From assembly GCA_003021105.1 (NCBI GenBank), contig PXRG01000015.1:83726-147725 (forward strand): a stretch of DNA of 64,000 nt, written 5' to 3'. A program made the position numbers and the translations under genes. The notes beneath the pieces were generated by a model. That model saw nothing but the letters and a program-made list of their open reading frames with translations. It was not told where the DNA came from and searched no databases. Source of the DNA: Halobacteriales archaeon QS_1_68_17. GTDB taxonomy: Archaea; Halobacteriota; Halobacteria; Halobacteriales; Haloarculaceae. Shown here piece after piece: positions 24,984 to 33,969 of the stretch. The number at the start of each line of letters is the position of its first letter. Within the stretch, counting starts at the first letter, position 1.

Positions 24984-27122
24984 TTACAGTTCGTCGAGTA
25001 CGAGTTCGTCGCTCCACAGCAGATCCTCGTCTGTTTCTACGGGCATCATCTCCATCGCGAGGTACTCCTGTAGTTCCGCGGTCCCCAGACCGACAGTGTC
25101 GACGTGACCGGAATTGAGGTAGTGTTCGGTCAGTTTGTCAAGGTGGACGCTGAGTAGCGATCCGATCGAGTAATTCTTTGACGGATACGCGTACAGTTCC
25201 ACCTCGAACTCGTCGTCGCTTGTCCGGTCGACGGCCACGGAGTAGGGGGTCCCGGACTCGCTCTCGACGATGGTCGCGTTGCCGTCGCCGACGACCATGT
25301 AGTGGCGGGCCAGCAGGTGGGTCTTGTCGAGGAGGCTAAAGGCCGAGGACAGCGAGAAGCCGCTGTTGAGCAGGCGCGCGATGGTGTGGCCGATTTCGGT
25401 GGCGGTCTTGTTGAGCACCTCCTTGAGCGTCACGATCCCGCCGAGGGCACCCCGTTCGACGAGGGCTTTGCCCTGCTCGTAGGACTGGCAGGCGTTCAGC
25501 AGGAACGCGCTGACCGACGTCTCCTCCAGCGAGCGCGCGTCGAGATAGCCGTCCGCACACCGGATGCCGTACTCGTCGACGTGGCCGATGTAGTGAAGGA
25601 AGTCGGCGTCGGTCCGCAGTATCTCGGCCATCTCGTCGATGGTGAGTTCCTCGCGGATGGTGATGTCGAACTCCAGCCAGTCGCGGGTCCCGTACACTTC
25701 CGAGACGACGTTCTCGTCGTTCATCTGCGGGTCGTTGCAGACGACGATCACCCGCGTCCGCGTACCGGTGGCGGGTTCGTGGTCGAGACGCTGGTAGTAC
25801 GCCTCGACGGTCATCTTGCTGGCCCCCAGGGGGATGCCGTCCCCGACGAACGTCTGTTCGATGCTTTCGGTCGGTTCGGGCCGGAACACCTGGTCGTCGA
25901 CGGACTGCTCGGTGGCCGCTTCTCCCGATTCCTGTCCTCTCGTGTCGCTGGCCGACCGGGTGAACGCCCCCGCGCCCCGGCTGAAAAACTGCTCGAACTC
26001 CGTCGGGAGCGAGTCGACCGACCGTTCCGCGGCGGCGGTCACGTTTCTGGCCCTGATCATCGCCAGTTCCTTCGCCAAGAACGGGAGCGTGCTGACGTGT
26101 TCCGGGGCCGTCGTGACGTCGGCGGTCAGTTTCCACCGCGGGACCGCGTCGGCGATCCGGTCGTACGGGACGGACAGGTACCGGTCGACCTGGGCCGCGA
26201 TGGGCCGGTCGTACAGGTCGGCGAAGTCCAGGTCGACGCGGTCCGCGATCACCCGTCGCTCGTGCAGGTCGACCTGGTAGTATCCCTCCGTCCGCGTCAC
26301 GCAATCCAGGAGGAACACCTGCTCGAGGATCTCCGCGACCCTGGTCTCGAACCCCTCCCCGCCGGTCAGCGGGTGGGTCGTTCCGCCGGTCACGAGGAGG
26401 GGATCCGGCCCGGGTTCGACGCGAGCGCCGAGGTAGTACGCCAGCGACGCGACGGGGAAGATCGCCTCCAGTTGGGGCGGAATCTCGATGGTGACGTCCG
26501 TCTCCGGCCGGTCGATCGTCGCCGGTACATCCAACTCGTCGCCGAGTTCGATCAGCGGGGGGTGACCGCGGAGCGTCGGGAACGACCGCTCGCAGGAGGT
26601 CGTCTTCAGCGCCGAGCCGAGCCACGAGACCGCCCGCATCATCTCTCGGGGGTCCGTGCCGGTCGTGATCGTCGCGGCGGGCTGGTCGTGTAACGAACGG
26701 ACGCCGATCCGGACGCCCGGCGACCCCGGGAACGACAACCTCACCCGATCCTCGCGCGGTTCGACCTCGACGCCGCCGTCGACCGAGAGGTAGAGTTTCA
26801 TCCGGGCGGACGCCACCTCGACGTTGTAATCGCCCGGCAACACCGAGATGGGCTCGCTGTTCGTGCTCTCGGCCACGAGCCTGCCGTCGGCGTCCCGCAC
26901 CCAGATGTCGACGAGATACGGGGTCTCGAACTCGGTCGCACAGACTTCTGCGGCGGCGTCGACCGGGAAGTAGAACTGGTCCGCGTCGCAGTCGTCGGGT
27001 TCGACCTGGTGTTGAGTCAGCAGCGTGAACTGCGAACCCTCGATCGGATCGACGAGCCGGACGCCGTTTGGCGTCAGGTGACCTTCGATCTGCGGCGTCG
27101 TCGTTGGTGGTTCGGTTGACAT
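24984..27122 (-). CDS. CHAT-domain (caspase-like) protease, 712 residues
   Basis: Residues about 450-620 form a CHAT peptidase: the catalytic His is H514 in DFLHYIGHVDEYGIRC and the catalytic Cys is C545 in AFLLNACQSYEQGKALVERG; RVIVVCNDPQMNDENVVSEV opens the fold. The first 450 residues are an uncharacterised haloarchaeal region with beta-rich segments. No signal peptide is seen, so it acts in the cytoplasm. CHAT proteases serve in bacterial immunity, cell death and type III-E CRISPR. The gene faces the DUF7503-like peptide and shares the locus with HalX and DUF7504-like genes. The substrate is unknown. Confidence 0.8.
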   Translation of the reverse strand: MSTEPPTTTPQIEGHLTPNGVRLVDPIEGSQFTLLTQHQVEPDDCDADQFYFPVDAAAEVCATEFETPYLVDIWVRDADGRLVAESTNSEPISVLPGDYNVEVASARMKLYLSVDGGVEVEPREDRVRLSFPGSPGVRIGVRSLHDQPAATITTGTDPREMMRAVSWLGSALKTTSCERSFPTLRGHPPLIELGDELDVPATIDRPETDVTIEIPPQLEAIFPVASLAYYLGARVEPGPDPLLVTGGTTHPLTGGEGFETRVAEILEQVFLLDCVTRTEGYYQVDLHERRVIADRVDLDFADLYDRPIAAQVDRYLSVPYDRIADAVPRWKLTADVTTAPEHVSTLPFLAKELAMIRARNVTAAAERSVDSLPTEFEQFFSRGAGAFTRSASDTRGQESGEAATEQSVDDQVFRPEPTESIEQTFVGDGIPLGASKMTVEAYYQRLDHEPATGTRTRVIVVCNDPQMNDENVVSEVYGTRDWLEFDITIREELTIDEMAEILRTDADFLHYIGHVDEYGIRCADGYLDARSLEETSVSAFLLNACQSYEQGKALVERGALGGIVTLKEVLNKTATEIGHTIARLLNSGFSLSSAFSLLDKTHLLARHYMVVGDGNATIVESESGTPYSVAVDRTSDDEFEVELYAYPSKNYSIGSLLSVHLDKLTEHYLNSGHVDTVGLGTAELQEYLAMEMMPVETDEDLLWSDELVLDEL

Positions 27123-27362
27123 GGCGGGTGGGTGGCAGCTGACCTGTCGACGACCGCGTCACGCGCCCGGCGAGCGTCCCGGCACGCACACCGTGGCTTC
27201 GGTCGGAGGGCTGGCTGCCGCGAACCGCACCTTCTGGCTCGACGGCCCCCGTCCGTTCGACCTCCCCCTCCGTCGGCTTCCCCGGCCGCTGACGTGGCTG
27301 TCAACAGAACATTACGCGCTACTAATATAGATTTGTTGCCGAAAGTGGCAGTTCCCGTATGT

Positions 27363-28787
27363 CTACTCCTGGTCGAGCGCCTGCCAGGACAGCCGGGGGG
27401 ACCTGGCGGCCGTCGCCTGGTCGATCCGGCGTGCGGTGGTGCGGTGTGGCGCTGCCGCCAGCGTCTCGTCGGCCTCCTCGGCGACGGCCTCGAAGGCCGC
27501 CGCGAGCTGGTCTAGCGTCTCCCGGTTTTCGATTTCGGTCGGTTCGGTCATCAGCGCCTCCGCGACGATCTCCGGCCACTTCGTCGTCGGCGGGTGCACG
27601 CCGTAGTCGAGCATCCGCTTTGCCGCGTCGCCGGCGTCCTGGTCGCCCGCGCTGGCGACGAACTCGTGGTGGAACGGTTCGAAGGGGATCTCGTAGTCGA
27701 TCCGGCTCGCCAGGTAGTTGGCGTTCAGCACGGCCTTCGCGCTGGCGTCCGCGAGCCCGGGATCGCCCAGCCGCGCGATGTAGGCGTAGGCCTTCACGAG
27801 CACCAGCCAGTTGCCCTGGAAGCCGTGGACCTTCCCGATGGAGTGTTCGGGCTCGTACAGTTCGTAGTCGCCGTCGGCCTCGCGGACGTGCGGGTCGGGC
27901 AGGAACGGCTCCAGGGTCTCGACGACGCCGACCGGTCCCGCACCCGGGCCGCCGCCGCCGTGGGGCGTCGCGAACGTCTTGTGGACGTTGTAGTGCATGA
28001 TGTCGAACCCCATATCGCCGGGACGGGCCCGGCCCAGCAGGGCGTTCAGGTTCGCGCCGTCGTAGTAGAGGAGTCCGCCTGCCTCGTGGACGATGTCGGC
28101 GATCTCGGAGATTTCGCGCTCGAACAGCCCGAGCGTGTTCGGGTTCGTCAGCATCAGCGCCGCGGTGTCGTCGCCGACGGCGGCGTTCAGCGCCTCCGAG
28201 TCGACCCGCCCGTCGTCGCCGCTGGGGAGTTCGACCACGTCGAAGCCGGCCAGGGCGGCGCTGGCGAAGTTGGTCCCGTGGGCGGTGTCCGGGATGATCA
28301 CCTCCGACCGGTCGTCGTCGTTGTGGTCGTGGTAGGCTCGCGCGATCAGCAGTCCCGTGTACTCGCCGGCGGCCCCCGCGGGCGGCTGGAGCGTCACCGC
28401 GTCCATCCCGCCGATCCGGCCCAGGTAGTCCTGGAGACCCGCCAGCATCGCCAGGGTTCCCTGGACCGTCTCCTCGCGGCGGTCGGGGTGGACCGCACCC
28501 GCCTCCAGGGCGGCCACGTCCTCGGTGAACTTGGGGTTGTACTTCATCGTACAGCTACCGAGCGGGAACGGTCCCTGCTCGACGCCGTAGTTCATCTGGG
28601 ACAGCCGGGTGTAGTGGCGGGCCAGTTCCGGTTCCGACAGGTCGGGCAGTTCGAGCGAGTCCCGCGTGAGGTCGTCGGGCAGCGGCGCGTCCTCGATCGG
28701 TTCCTCGCGGCTCTTCTTCTCGGAGAGCAGCGGTTCGTAGGCCTCGCCCTCGTCGTCTTTCCACCGCGCCTGGTCGTAGAACTGCAT
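27363..28787 (-). CDS. gcvPB: Glycine dehydrogenase (decarboxylating) subunit 2
   Basis: PLP-binding half of the split glycine cleavage P protein, 474 residues. The PLP lysine lies in MHYNVHKTFATPHGGGGPGA, and upstream segments GPFPLGSCTMKYNPK and VTLQPPAGAAGEYTGLLIAR match the family. ATG 28787 directly follows the gcvPA stop (28788-28790), so the subunits are co-translated. The C-terminus is about 30 residues longer than the conserved core. With gcvPA, gcvT, gcvH and an unlinked L protein it oxidises glycine to CO2, ammonia and methylene-folate. Confidence 0.96.
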   Translation of the reverse strand: MQFYDQARWKDDEGEAYEPLLSEKKSREEPIEDAPLPDDLTRDSLELPDLSEPELARHYTRLSQMNYGVEQGPFPLGSCTMKYNPKFTEDVAALEAGAVHPDRREETVQGTLAMLAGLQDYLGRIGGMDAVTLQPPAGAAGEYTGLLIARAYHDHNDDDRSEVIIPDTAHGTNFASAALAGFDVVELPSGDDGRVDSEALNAAVGDDTAALMLTNPNTLGLFEREISEIADIVHEAGGLLYYDGANLNALLGRARPGDMGFDIMHYNVHKTFATPHGGGGPGAGPVGVVETLEPFLPDPHVREADGDYELYEPEHSIGKVHGFQGNWLVLVKAYAYIARLGDPGLADASAKAVLNANYLASRIDYEIPFEPFHHEFVASAGDQDAGDAAKRMLDYGVHPPTTKWPEIVAEALMTEPTEIENRETLDQLAAAFEAVAEEADETLAAAPHRTTARRIDQATAARSPRLSWQALDQE

Positions 28788-30119
28788 TCAGGCCACCTCC
28801 TCGATTGCCGCCACGAAGCCGTCGACGGCCGGTTCGTTCGTCTCCGTGACACAGACCCCGAGCAGGTGGTCGTCGACCACGTGGACGGCGTACCTCTCGC
28901 TTTCGAGGTCCTCGGCGATCGCGGCCGCCGGCTGGTCCGTCCGGGCGACGAACTCCCGGAAGTGGTGGCGGTCGTGGACGGGGGCCCGGACGCCGGTGAC
29001 GTCGTCGAGCCGCGCCGCGAGGCCGGCGGCCCGCCGCACGCACGACTCCGCGAGGTCCACGAGGCCGTCCGGCCCGAGCATCGCGGCGTGCATCGCCATC
29101 CGGAGCGCGACCCAGGCCTGGTTGGTGCAGATGTTGCTCGTGGCCCGCTCCTTCCGGATGTGCTGTTCGCGGGTCTGGAGCGTGAGGGTGTAGGCCCGGC
29201 GGCCGTCCTCGTCGGTGCTCGCGCCGACGAGCCGTCCCGGCACCTGGCGGAGGAACTCCTCGCGGCAGGCGAACATCCCCAGGCCCATGCCGTAGCTCGT
29301 CGGCAGGCCGAGGACGCTCGCGTCGCCGACGACCACGTCGGCACCGACCGCGGCCGGTTCCTCCAAAAGGGAGAGCGCGACGGGGTCCGAGCCGAGACAG
29401 AACAGCGCGTCGTGGTCGGCCGCGAGATCGCCGATGGCGGCGAGGTGTTCCTCGATCGTCCCGCGGACGGTCGGGCTCTCCGCGTAGACCATCGCCACGT
29501 CGTCGTCGAGCGCGTCGGCCACCCCGTCCAGGTCGGCGTTGCCGTCGTCCATCGGGTAGCTGTCGACGGTCACGCCGGTCCCGCTCGCGTAGTTTTCGAG
29601 CACGCCGCGGCGGCCCTCGGCGAGCAGGGCCGGCACCACGACGCGCGACCCGTCGACCGACCGCACGCGTTGCGAGAGCGTCGCCGCCTCGCCCAGTGCG
29701 GTCGCGGCGTCGTACATCGAACAGTTGGCGATCCCCAACCCCGTGAGTTCGACCAGCATCGACTGGTACTCGAAGAGGGCCTGGAGGAAGCCCTGTGCGA
29801 CCTCGGGCTGGTACTGGGTGTAGGAGGTGAGAAACTCCGACCGGAGCGAGAGCTGGTCGACGAGCGACGGGACGTAGTGGTCGTAGTGGCCGCGGCCGAG
29901 AAACTCGACGAGGTCGTCGTTTCGCCCGAGCAGCTCCCGGAGTTCGCGGCGCACCTCCTGTTCGTCCCGCTGCGGGATGTCGAACGCCTCGGTGAACCGC
30001 ACGGCCTCGGGGATGTCGAACAGTTCCTCCTCGCTTTCCGCGCCCACCGCGTCGAGCATCGCTACGGTTTCCTCGGGGGTGTGGGGAGCGAACGGACTCC
30101 CGCGCGCATCCTGACTCAT
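28788..30119 (-). CDS. gcvPA: Glycine dehydrogenase (decarboxylating) subunit 1
   Basis: The 443-residue partner subunit of GcvPB. It begins with [20 protein letters not shown], the standard N-terminus, then [36 protein letters not shown] and [17 protein letters not shown], all conserved in archaeal and bacterial subunit 1. ATG 30119. It heads the leftward gcvPA-gcvPB operon; upstream lies a 541-bp gap with a hairpin element. In many haloarchaea the gcv genes are close together; here they are separated and on opposite strands. Confidence 0.96.
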   Translation of the reverse strand: MSQDARGSPFAPHTPEETVAMLDAVGAESEEELFDIPEAVRFTEAFDIPQRDEQEVRRELRELLGRNDDLVEFLGRGHYDHYVPSLVDQLSLRSEFLTSYTQYQPEVAQGFLQALFEYQSMLVELTGLGIANCSMYDAATALGEAATLSQRVRSVDGSRVVVPALLAEGRRGVLENYASGTGVTVDSYPMDDGNADLDGVADALDDDVAMVYAESPTVRGTIEEHLAAIGDLAADHDALFCLGSDPVALSLLEEPAAVGADVVVGDASVLGLPTSYGMGLGMFACREEFLRQVPGRLVGASTDEDGRRAYTLTLQTREQHIRKERATSNICTNQAWVALRMAMHAAMLGPDGLVDLAESCVRRAAGLAARLDDVTGVRAPVHDRHHFREFVARTDQPAAAIAEDLESERYAVHVVDDHLLGVCVTETNEPAVDGFVAAIEEVA

Positions 30120-30373
30120 GGTTGGAACGGGGTGAGTTCGGTCTCAGAACGCCGTCCTGTCCGTGAATCGGACATTGATGGATCTAACGACTGGTCGCAT
30201 ATCATACTGCCGATTGCCCGGGACCCCAGACGGTTCGGCGGGGCCGGGAGCCGGACGCACGGCATCCACCTAGGGTGGGCCGACCCCGATCGACGAGGGT
30301 CCTCGCGCGAGCCGGGACGGCGTCGCCTCCCGGATCGAGGGGGAGCAGGACGCGAGGAACCGGCGGACTGCTC

Positions 30374-30483
30374 ATACTGGTGGCTGTAAGTACGTGAAAA
30401 CTCGAATTGAGAATCCAGGCGGAAAGGGTCTGTATCCGCAGATAGCAGAGACTGTTGAGTAAAAGAATTACAGCCACCAGTAT
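30374..30483. repeat. 110-bp hairpin element with 16-bp perfect terminal inverted repeats
   Basis: The left end ATACTGGTGGCTGTAA (30374-30389) is the exact reverse complement of 30468-30483. The ends match those of the 82-bp element at 23246-23327 at 12 of 15 positions. The interior is relatively AT-rich and has no coding capacity. It lies in the 541-bp divergent gap between gcvPA and the ABC transporter lipoprotein; the rest of that gap (30120-30373 and 30484-30661) shows only promoter-like AT-rich sequence near 30620-30660. A MITE-like origin or a regulatory hairpin are both possible. Confidence 0.78.
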
Positions 30484-30620
30484 CAGTGGGCCGTTTCGAA
30501 GAGGACAGATGTTCGACATTTGTGGGGGAGATCCGCACAATAATTCGAAAAATCGGAAAGGAGCGGACTCACAGCACCTGTTCAGCCTCTCTTTCCTTTC
30601 GGGACAGACGGGAGGGGTTT

Positions 30621-30634
30621 TGATTAGATTAATA
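30621..30634 (+). promoter_or_regulatory. TATA-like region of the ABC transporter lipoprotein gene
   Basis: TGATTAGATTAATA is an AT-rich stretch 28-41 nt before the ATG at 30662, the expected place for an archaeal TATA box with a leaderless or short-leader transcript. Evidence is position and composition only. Confidence 0.5.
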
Positions 30635-30661
30635 GTCTTCGATTCGGTATCCAAAAATGGT

Positions 30662-31963
30662 ATGTCTGGACAAAGCAGACGCACGGTCCTCAAACGACTC
30701 GGTGCCACGGGTGCCGCGGGTATGCTCACGCTCGCGGGCTGTGCACAGCAACAGGACGACGGCGACGGCGGTGGCGAGACGATGACCGAGGGCGACGGCG
30801 GCGACGGCGGCGGCGGCGAAGCCATCACGATCGGCACTCTGTTCCCGATCACGGGTACCAACAGCCCGTACGGTGGCGGCCACCAGCGCGCTGCCAACCT
30901 CGCGGTCGAGGAGATCAACTCGGCGGGTGGTCCCATGGGCCGGCAGCTCAACGTCATCAACCGGGACACGGAGGGCAACCCTTCGCGCGCGGCCCAGAAG
31001 TTCCGGACCATGATCAACGAGGAAGGCATCGTCGGCCTCGTCGGGCCCTACTCCAGCGGGATCGGGACCACGCTCGCGCCCATTGCCCGGGACAACCGGG
31101 TCATGGAGGTCAGCAACGGCAACACCTCGCCGGCGCTGGCGACCGCGGGGGTCAACGAGGACAACGACGTGAAGTATTACGGCCGGACGTCCCCGAACGA
31201 CGTCCAGCAGGCGCTGGTGATGGGGCGCATTCTCAACCAGCGGGTCGAGGCCGATACCGCGTCGTTCCTCTACGTCGACAACCCCTACGGCCAGGGACTG
31301 GCCGAGGCCGCCAGCCAGAACTTCGACGGCGAGACCCTGAACATGGTCGGCTACTCCCAGCAGACCAGCGACTACTCCTCGACGCTCGACTCGGTGTTCG
31401 AGGGCAACCCCGACGCCGTCGGCGCGGTCATGTACCCCGGCAACGGCCGGACGATCCTCAACCAGTGGGACCAGGGCGGCTACGGCGGCCAGTGGGTCGC
31501 CGCCGAGGCGATCCTCTCGCCGCAGTTGCTCTCTGACCTCGCCGATATCGTCGAGGGGATGTACATCACCTCGCCCCAGACCGCCCAGAGCGAGACCTTC
31601 ATCGAGGGGATGGGCGGCGAGGACAACGTCACGCAGTTCGCCCCGCACGCCTACGATGCCACCTACCTCGAAGCGCTGGCGATGCACAAGGCCGGCGAGG
31701 CCAGCGGCACCGGTATCGCCGAGAACATCCAGAGCGTCTCCCGCCCCAACGACGGCGACACCGCGGTCGGCGTCGGCGAGATCCAGGCCGGCTTCGACGC
31801 GCTCGACAACGGCGAGAACGTCAACTACGACGGCGCGTCCGGGAACGTCGACCTGAACGAGAACCTCGAACCCATCGTCCCCTACCGCATCCTGCAGGTC
31901 GAGGGCGGCGAAGCCAGCGTCATCGAGGAGGTTCCGCTCTCGTTCTTCGAGGGCAAGATGTAA
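30662..31963 (+). CDS. livK: Branched-chain amino acid-type ABC transporter substrate-binding lipoprotein
   Basis: A 433-residue periplasmic-type binding protein with the export signal SRRTVLKRLGATGAAGM and lipobox LAGC, then an Asp/Gly-rich linker. The mature domain fits the LivJ/LivK family: AITIGTLFPITGTNSPYGGG, NLAVEEINSAGGPMGRQLN and GLVGPYSSGIGTTLAPIARD. ATG 30662 was chosen since the frame upstream is not signal-like. The permease and ATPase genes livHMGF lie 2 kb away on the other strand and are its likely partners. The substrate could be another amino acid, amide or urea. Confidence 0.9.
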   Translation: MSGQSRRTVLKRLGATGAAGMLTLAGCAQQQDDGDGGGETMTEGDGGDGGGGEAITIGTLFPITGTNSPYGGGHQRAANLAVEEINSAGGPMGRQLNVINRDTEGNPSRAAQKFRTMINEEGIVGLVGPYSSGIGTTLAPIARDNRVMEVSNGNTSPALATAGVNEDNDVKYYGRTSPNDVQQALVMGRILNQRVEADTASFLYVDNPYGQGLAEAASQNFDGETLNMVGYSQQTSDYSSTLDSVFEGNPDAVGAVMYPGNGRTILNQWDQGGYGGQWVAAEAILSPQLLSDLADIVEGMYITSPQTAQSETFIEGMGGEDNVTQFAPHAYDATYLEALAMHKAGEASGTGIAENIQSVSRPNDGDTAVGVGEIQAGFDALDNGENVNYDGASGNVDLNENLEPIVPYRILQVEGGEASVIEEVPLSFFEGKM

Positions 31964-32114
31964 CGCCCGGCCGACTCGCCGTTTCGCGTTTTTCGAGCGA
32001 TTCCGCGATACGACGAACGGTCCATCGTCACGATCCCGCGCGAGTCGGGGCGGGTGTCGTCGGCACGCGGCCGGGTTCCACGCGATTTAATTCGGCCGCA
32101 CGACTACGCCGGCT

Positions 32115-33347
32115 ATGGGCGTCGAACTCGAACCGGAGTGGCAGCCGGCGACGAAACTGAACGTCATCGCCGGCGAACTCGACTTCGGGGCGCTCGATCC
32201 GCTCCCGGAGGGGGTCTCCCGGGACCGGATCGAGGAGATCTGTTACACGCTCCGGGAGCTGTACGGCGATTACGTCGACGAGATCGTCGCGGAGACGACC
32301 CTCTCCAGGCGGGAGGCACAGACCTGGGTGCTCCGGAACCTCGCCCACGAGGGAACCGAGCGGCTCACCTGCGAGGCGGTCGGGCTCTACATCTGGGCCA
32401 TCGGCCGGGCGACGGAGGGCGACCCGCTCTCCCGGACGATCGTCACAGACTACGCCGACCGCGCCGAGGCGAAGATCGCCGCCGCCGAGGCGACGGTCAA
32501 GCGGACCGGCCCGCCGCCGTATCCCGACGACGTCTACGACGACCCGGCGTTGCTGTGGGTCGAGGGGTCGGTCGGCGAACGACTCCGGGCGCGCACGGGA
32601 CCGGACGAGACGTACGGCGAGGCCATCGAGCGCCTGCTCGACGGGACGCTGTCGTCGGTGTCGATGGCGGACCTCGTCGACGCCTACCGCGAGCGGGGGG
32701 CCGACTACATCGCCGTCGATACCGTCTATCCCGACTGGGACACCGAGTTGCGGATCGCCGTCCGGACCGGCGCGGACCCGCCGCCGGCCGTGGCCGACGC
32801 CGACGCCGTGACCGTCGACGGAACGCCGTACGACCTGCGCGTGACGGCCGACCCCGATCTCTCGCCGGCCCGATCCCACCTGGTCGTCTTCGACGCGAGC
32901 GACGGCGCGGACGCCGGGGACGGCGGCGAGGAACCCCGGGACCCGGACGGCGTCGAACCCGCGGCCGGCCTGGACCGGCTCCGGACGGCGCTCGACGGCG
33001 TCGAACAGTCGCTCCCGGAGGCGGTCGAGCGCGCCCGGGCGGCCGGCGCGACGGCGCTGGCGGTCGGGAACCAGCCCGCCGGTGCCGGCGCGCACCTCTA
33101 CCCGGTGTTCCCCGACGAGCGCGAGGACCCCTTCGCGTTCCTCGAACGCCTCGCGCTCGACGACCGGACGCTCGACGTCGGGTCGGTGTCGCCGGTCACC
33201 GGGGCGGAGTACGACGCCGTCGCCGACGAGACGACGCTGCTGTGGGCGGGCGAGGAGTCCGGGATCGGCCGGTCGCTCGCGCTCCCCGACGACCCCGCCG
33301 AGCGCCGCGAGCGGTTCCCCGACCGCGTGCTCCGGACGGCGACCTGA
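32115..33347 (+). CDS. Conserved haloarchaeal protein of unknown function
   Basis: A 410-residue acidic protein with no signal or membrane segment. Residues about 40-90 look helical and HTH-like (ICYTLRELYGDYVDEIVAET then TLSRREAQTWVLRNLAHEG); the C-terminal half is a mixed alpha/beta domain with DPFAFLERLALDDRTLDVGS near residue 340. I do not recognise the family. ATG 32115 is preceded by GATTTAATTCGG, a TATA-like stretch about 25 nt upstream, suggesting a leaderless transcript. It lies between the transporter lipoprotein and the livF end but no functional link is visible. Confidence 0.65.
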   Translation: MGVELEPEWQPATKLNVIAGELDFGALDPLPEGVSRDRIEEICYTLRELYGDYVDEIVAETTLSRREAQTWVLRNLAHEGTERLTCEAVGLYIWAIGRATEGDPLSRTIVTDYADRAEAKIAAAEATVKRTGPPPYPDDVYDDPALLWVEGSVGERLRARTGPDETYGEAIERLLDGTLSSVSMADLVDAYRERGADYIAVDTVYPDWDTELRIAVRTGADPPPAVADADAVTVDGTPYDLRVTADPDLSPARSHLVVFDASDGADAGDGGEEPRDPDGVEPAAGLDRLRTALDGVEQSLPEAVERARAAGATALAVGNQPAGAGAHLYPVFPDEREDPFAFLERLALDDRTLDVGSVSPVTGAEYDAVADETTLLWAGEESGIGRSLALPDDPAERRERFPDRVLRTAT

Positions 33348-33969
33348 ATCTGGTTCTCTTTCTCCGGAAACGGTCGTTCGTTCCGGCGACACTTTTCGGT
33401 CGTGGCCGTCTCGCGTCTCCGATGTGGTTTCGAGCCGCTGGACTCGCTCCGGTGCGGGTTTCGGTGGGTGGGGTGTATCGAAGCCGGAAAGCTCCGCGTC
33501 GCTGGACTCGCTTTGGTGCCGGTGACGGCGTGACAGCAAACCGGAAAGCCCCGCGTCGCTGGACTCGCGCGGCGTCGTCGCGGCCCCTCGGGCCGCCCGA
33601 AGCCGCGACAGCGCGCCAGGACGGCGGTTCAGGCGCTCGCGGGTGGCAATTCGCCGACGTGCAACGAGCGGGGGAAAGCGGGCGATCAGCAGTTTCGAGG
33701 CGGAGCCCCCGGCCTCAAGTCGAGAGGGACCTCTGGTCCCTCTGACCATTCGAACGGGCCTTCGGCCCGTGAGAAGAGAGCGCAACAAGTCCAGCGCAGT
33801 ACGGGCCGCAGTAGCCCGGCCCCCGATGGTGGGTTTGCTAACCCCGAAGGGCGTCCGGTAGGCGGGACGCACAAGACGCCCCGTCGCGCCAACTGAGGGC
33901 GAAAACCACATCAAAGCCCCACCCTCCACGAGCGAGGTCGTCGGACCGAGCGAAGTAGGGTGGGGTCGG
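33348..33969. other. 622-bp non-coding region with direct repeats and perfect hairpins
   Basis: No convincing gene. A 28-bp sequence beginning CCGGAAAGCTCCGCG occurs at 33484-33511 and with one mismatch at 33541-33568; a related GCTGGACTCGCT segment sits at 33436-33447. Downstream are a 9-bp stem with loop TCT (33723-33743), a 7-bp stem with loop TTC (33754-33770) and CCCCACCCT (33917-33925) pairing with AGGGTGGGG (33957-33965) just beyond the livF stop. The last may terminate the liv operon. The density of perfect stems would fit a structured RNA, but I recognise none. Confidence 0.55.

Noticed and set aside
27594..30389. A 931-codon frame on the plus strand opposite gcvPA/gcvPB
   Set aside because: Antisense to two well-conserved glycine dehydrogenase subunits and made of Arg/Gly/Val-rich low-information sequence.
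33686..33892. A 68-codon frame in the liv intergenic region
   Set aside because: It runs through perfect DNA hairpins and repeats and shows no protein-like motif.
33348..33969. RNase P RNA or SRP RNA
   Set aside because: The conserved GGAAAGTCC-type and ACAGA-type RNase P segments and the SRP Alu/S-domain motifs are not found; only unassigned hairpins remain.
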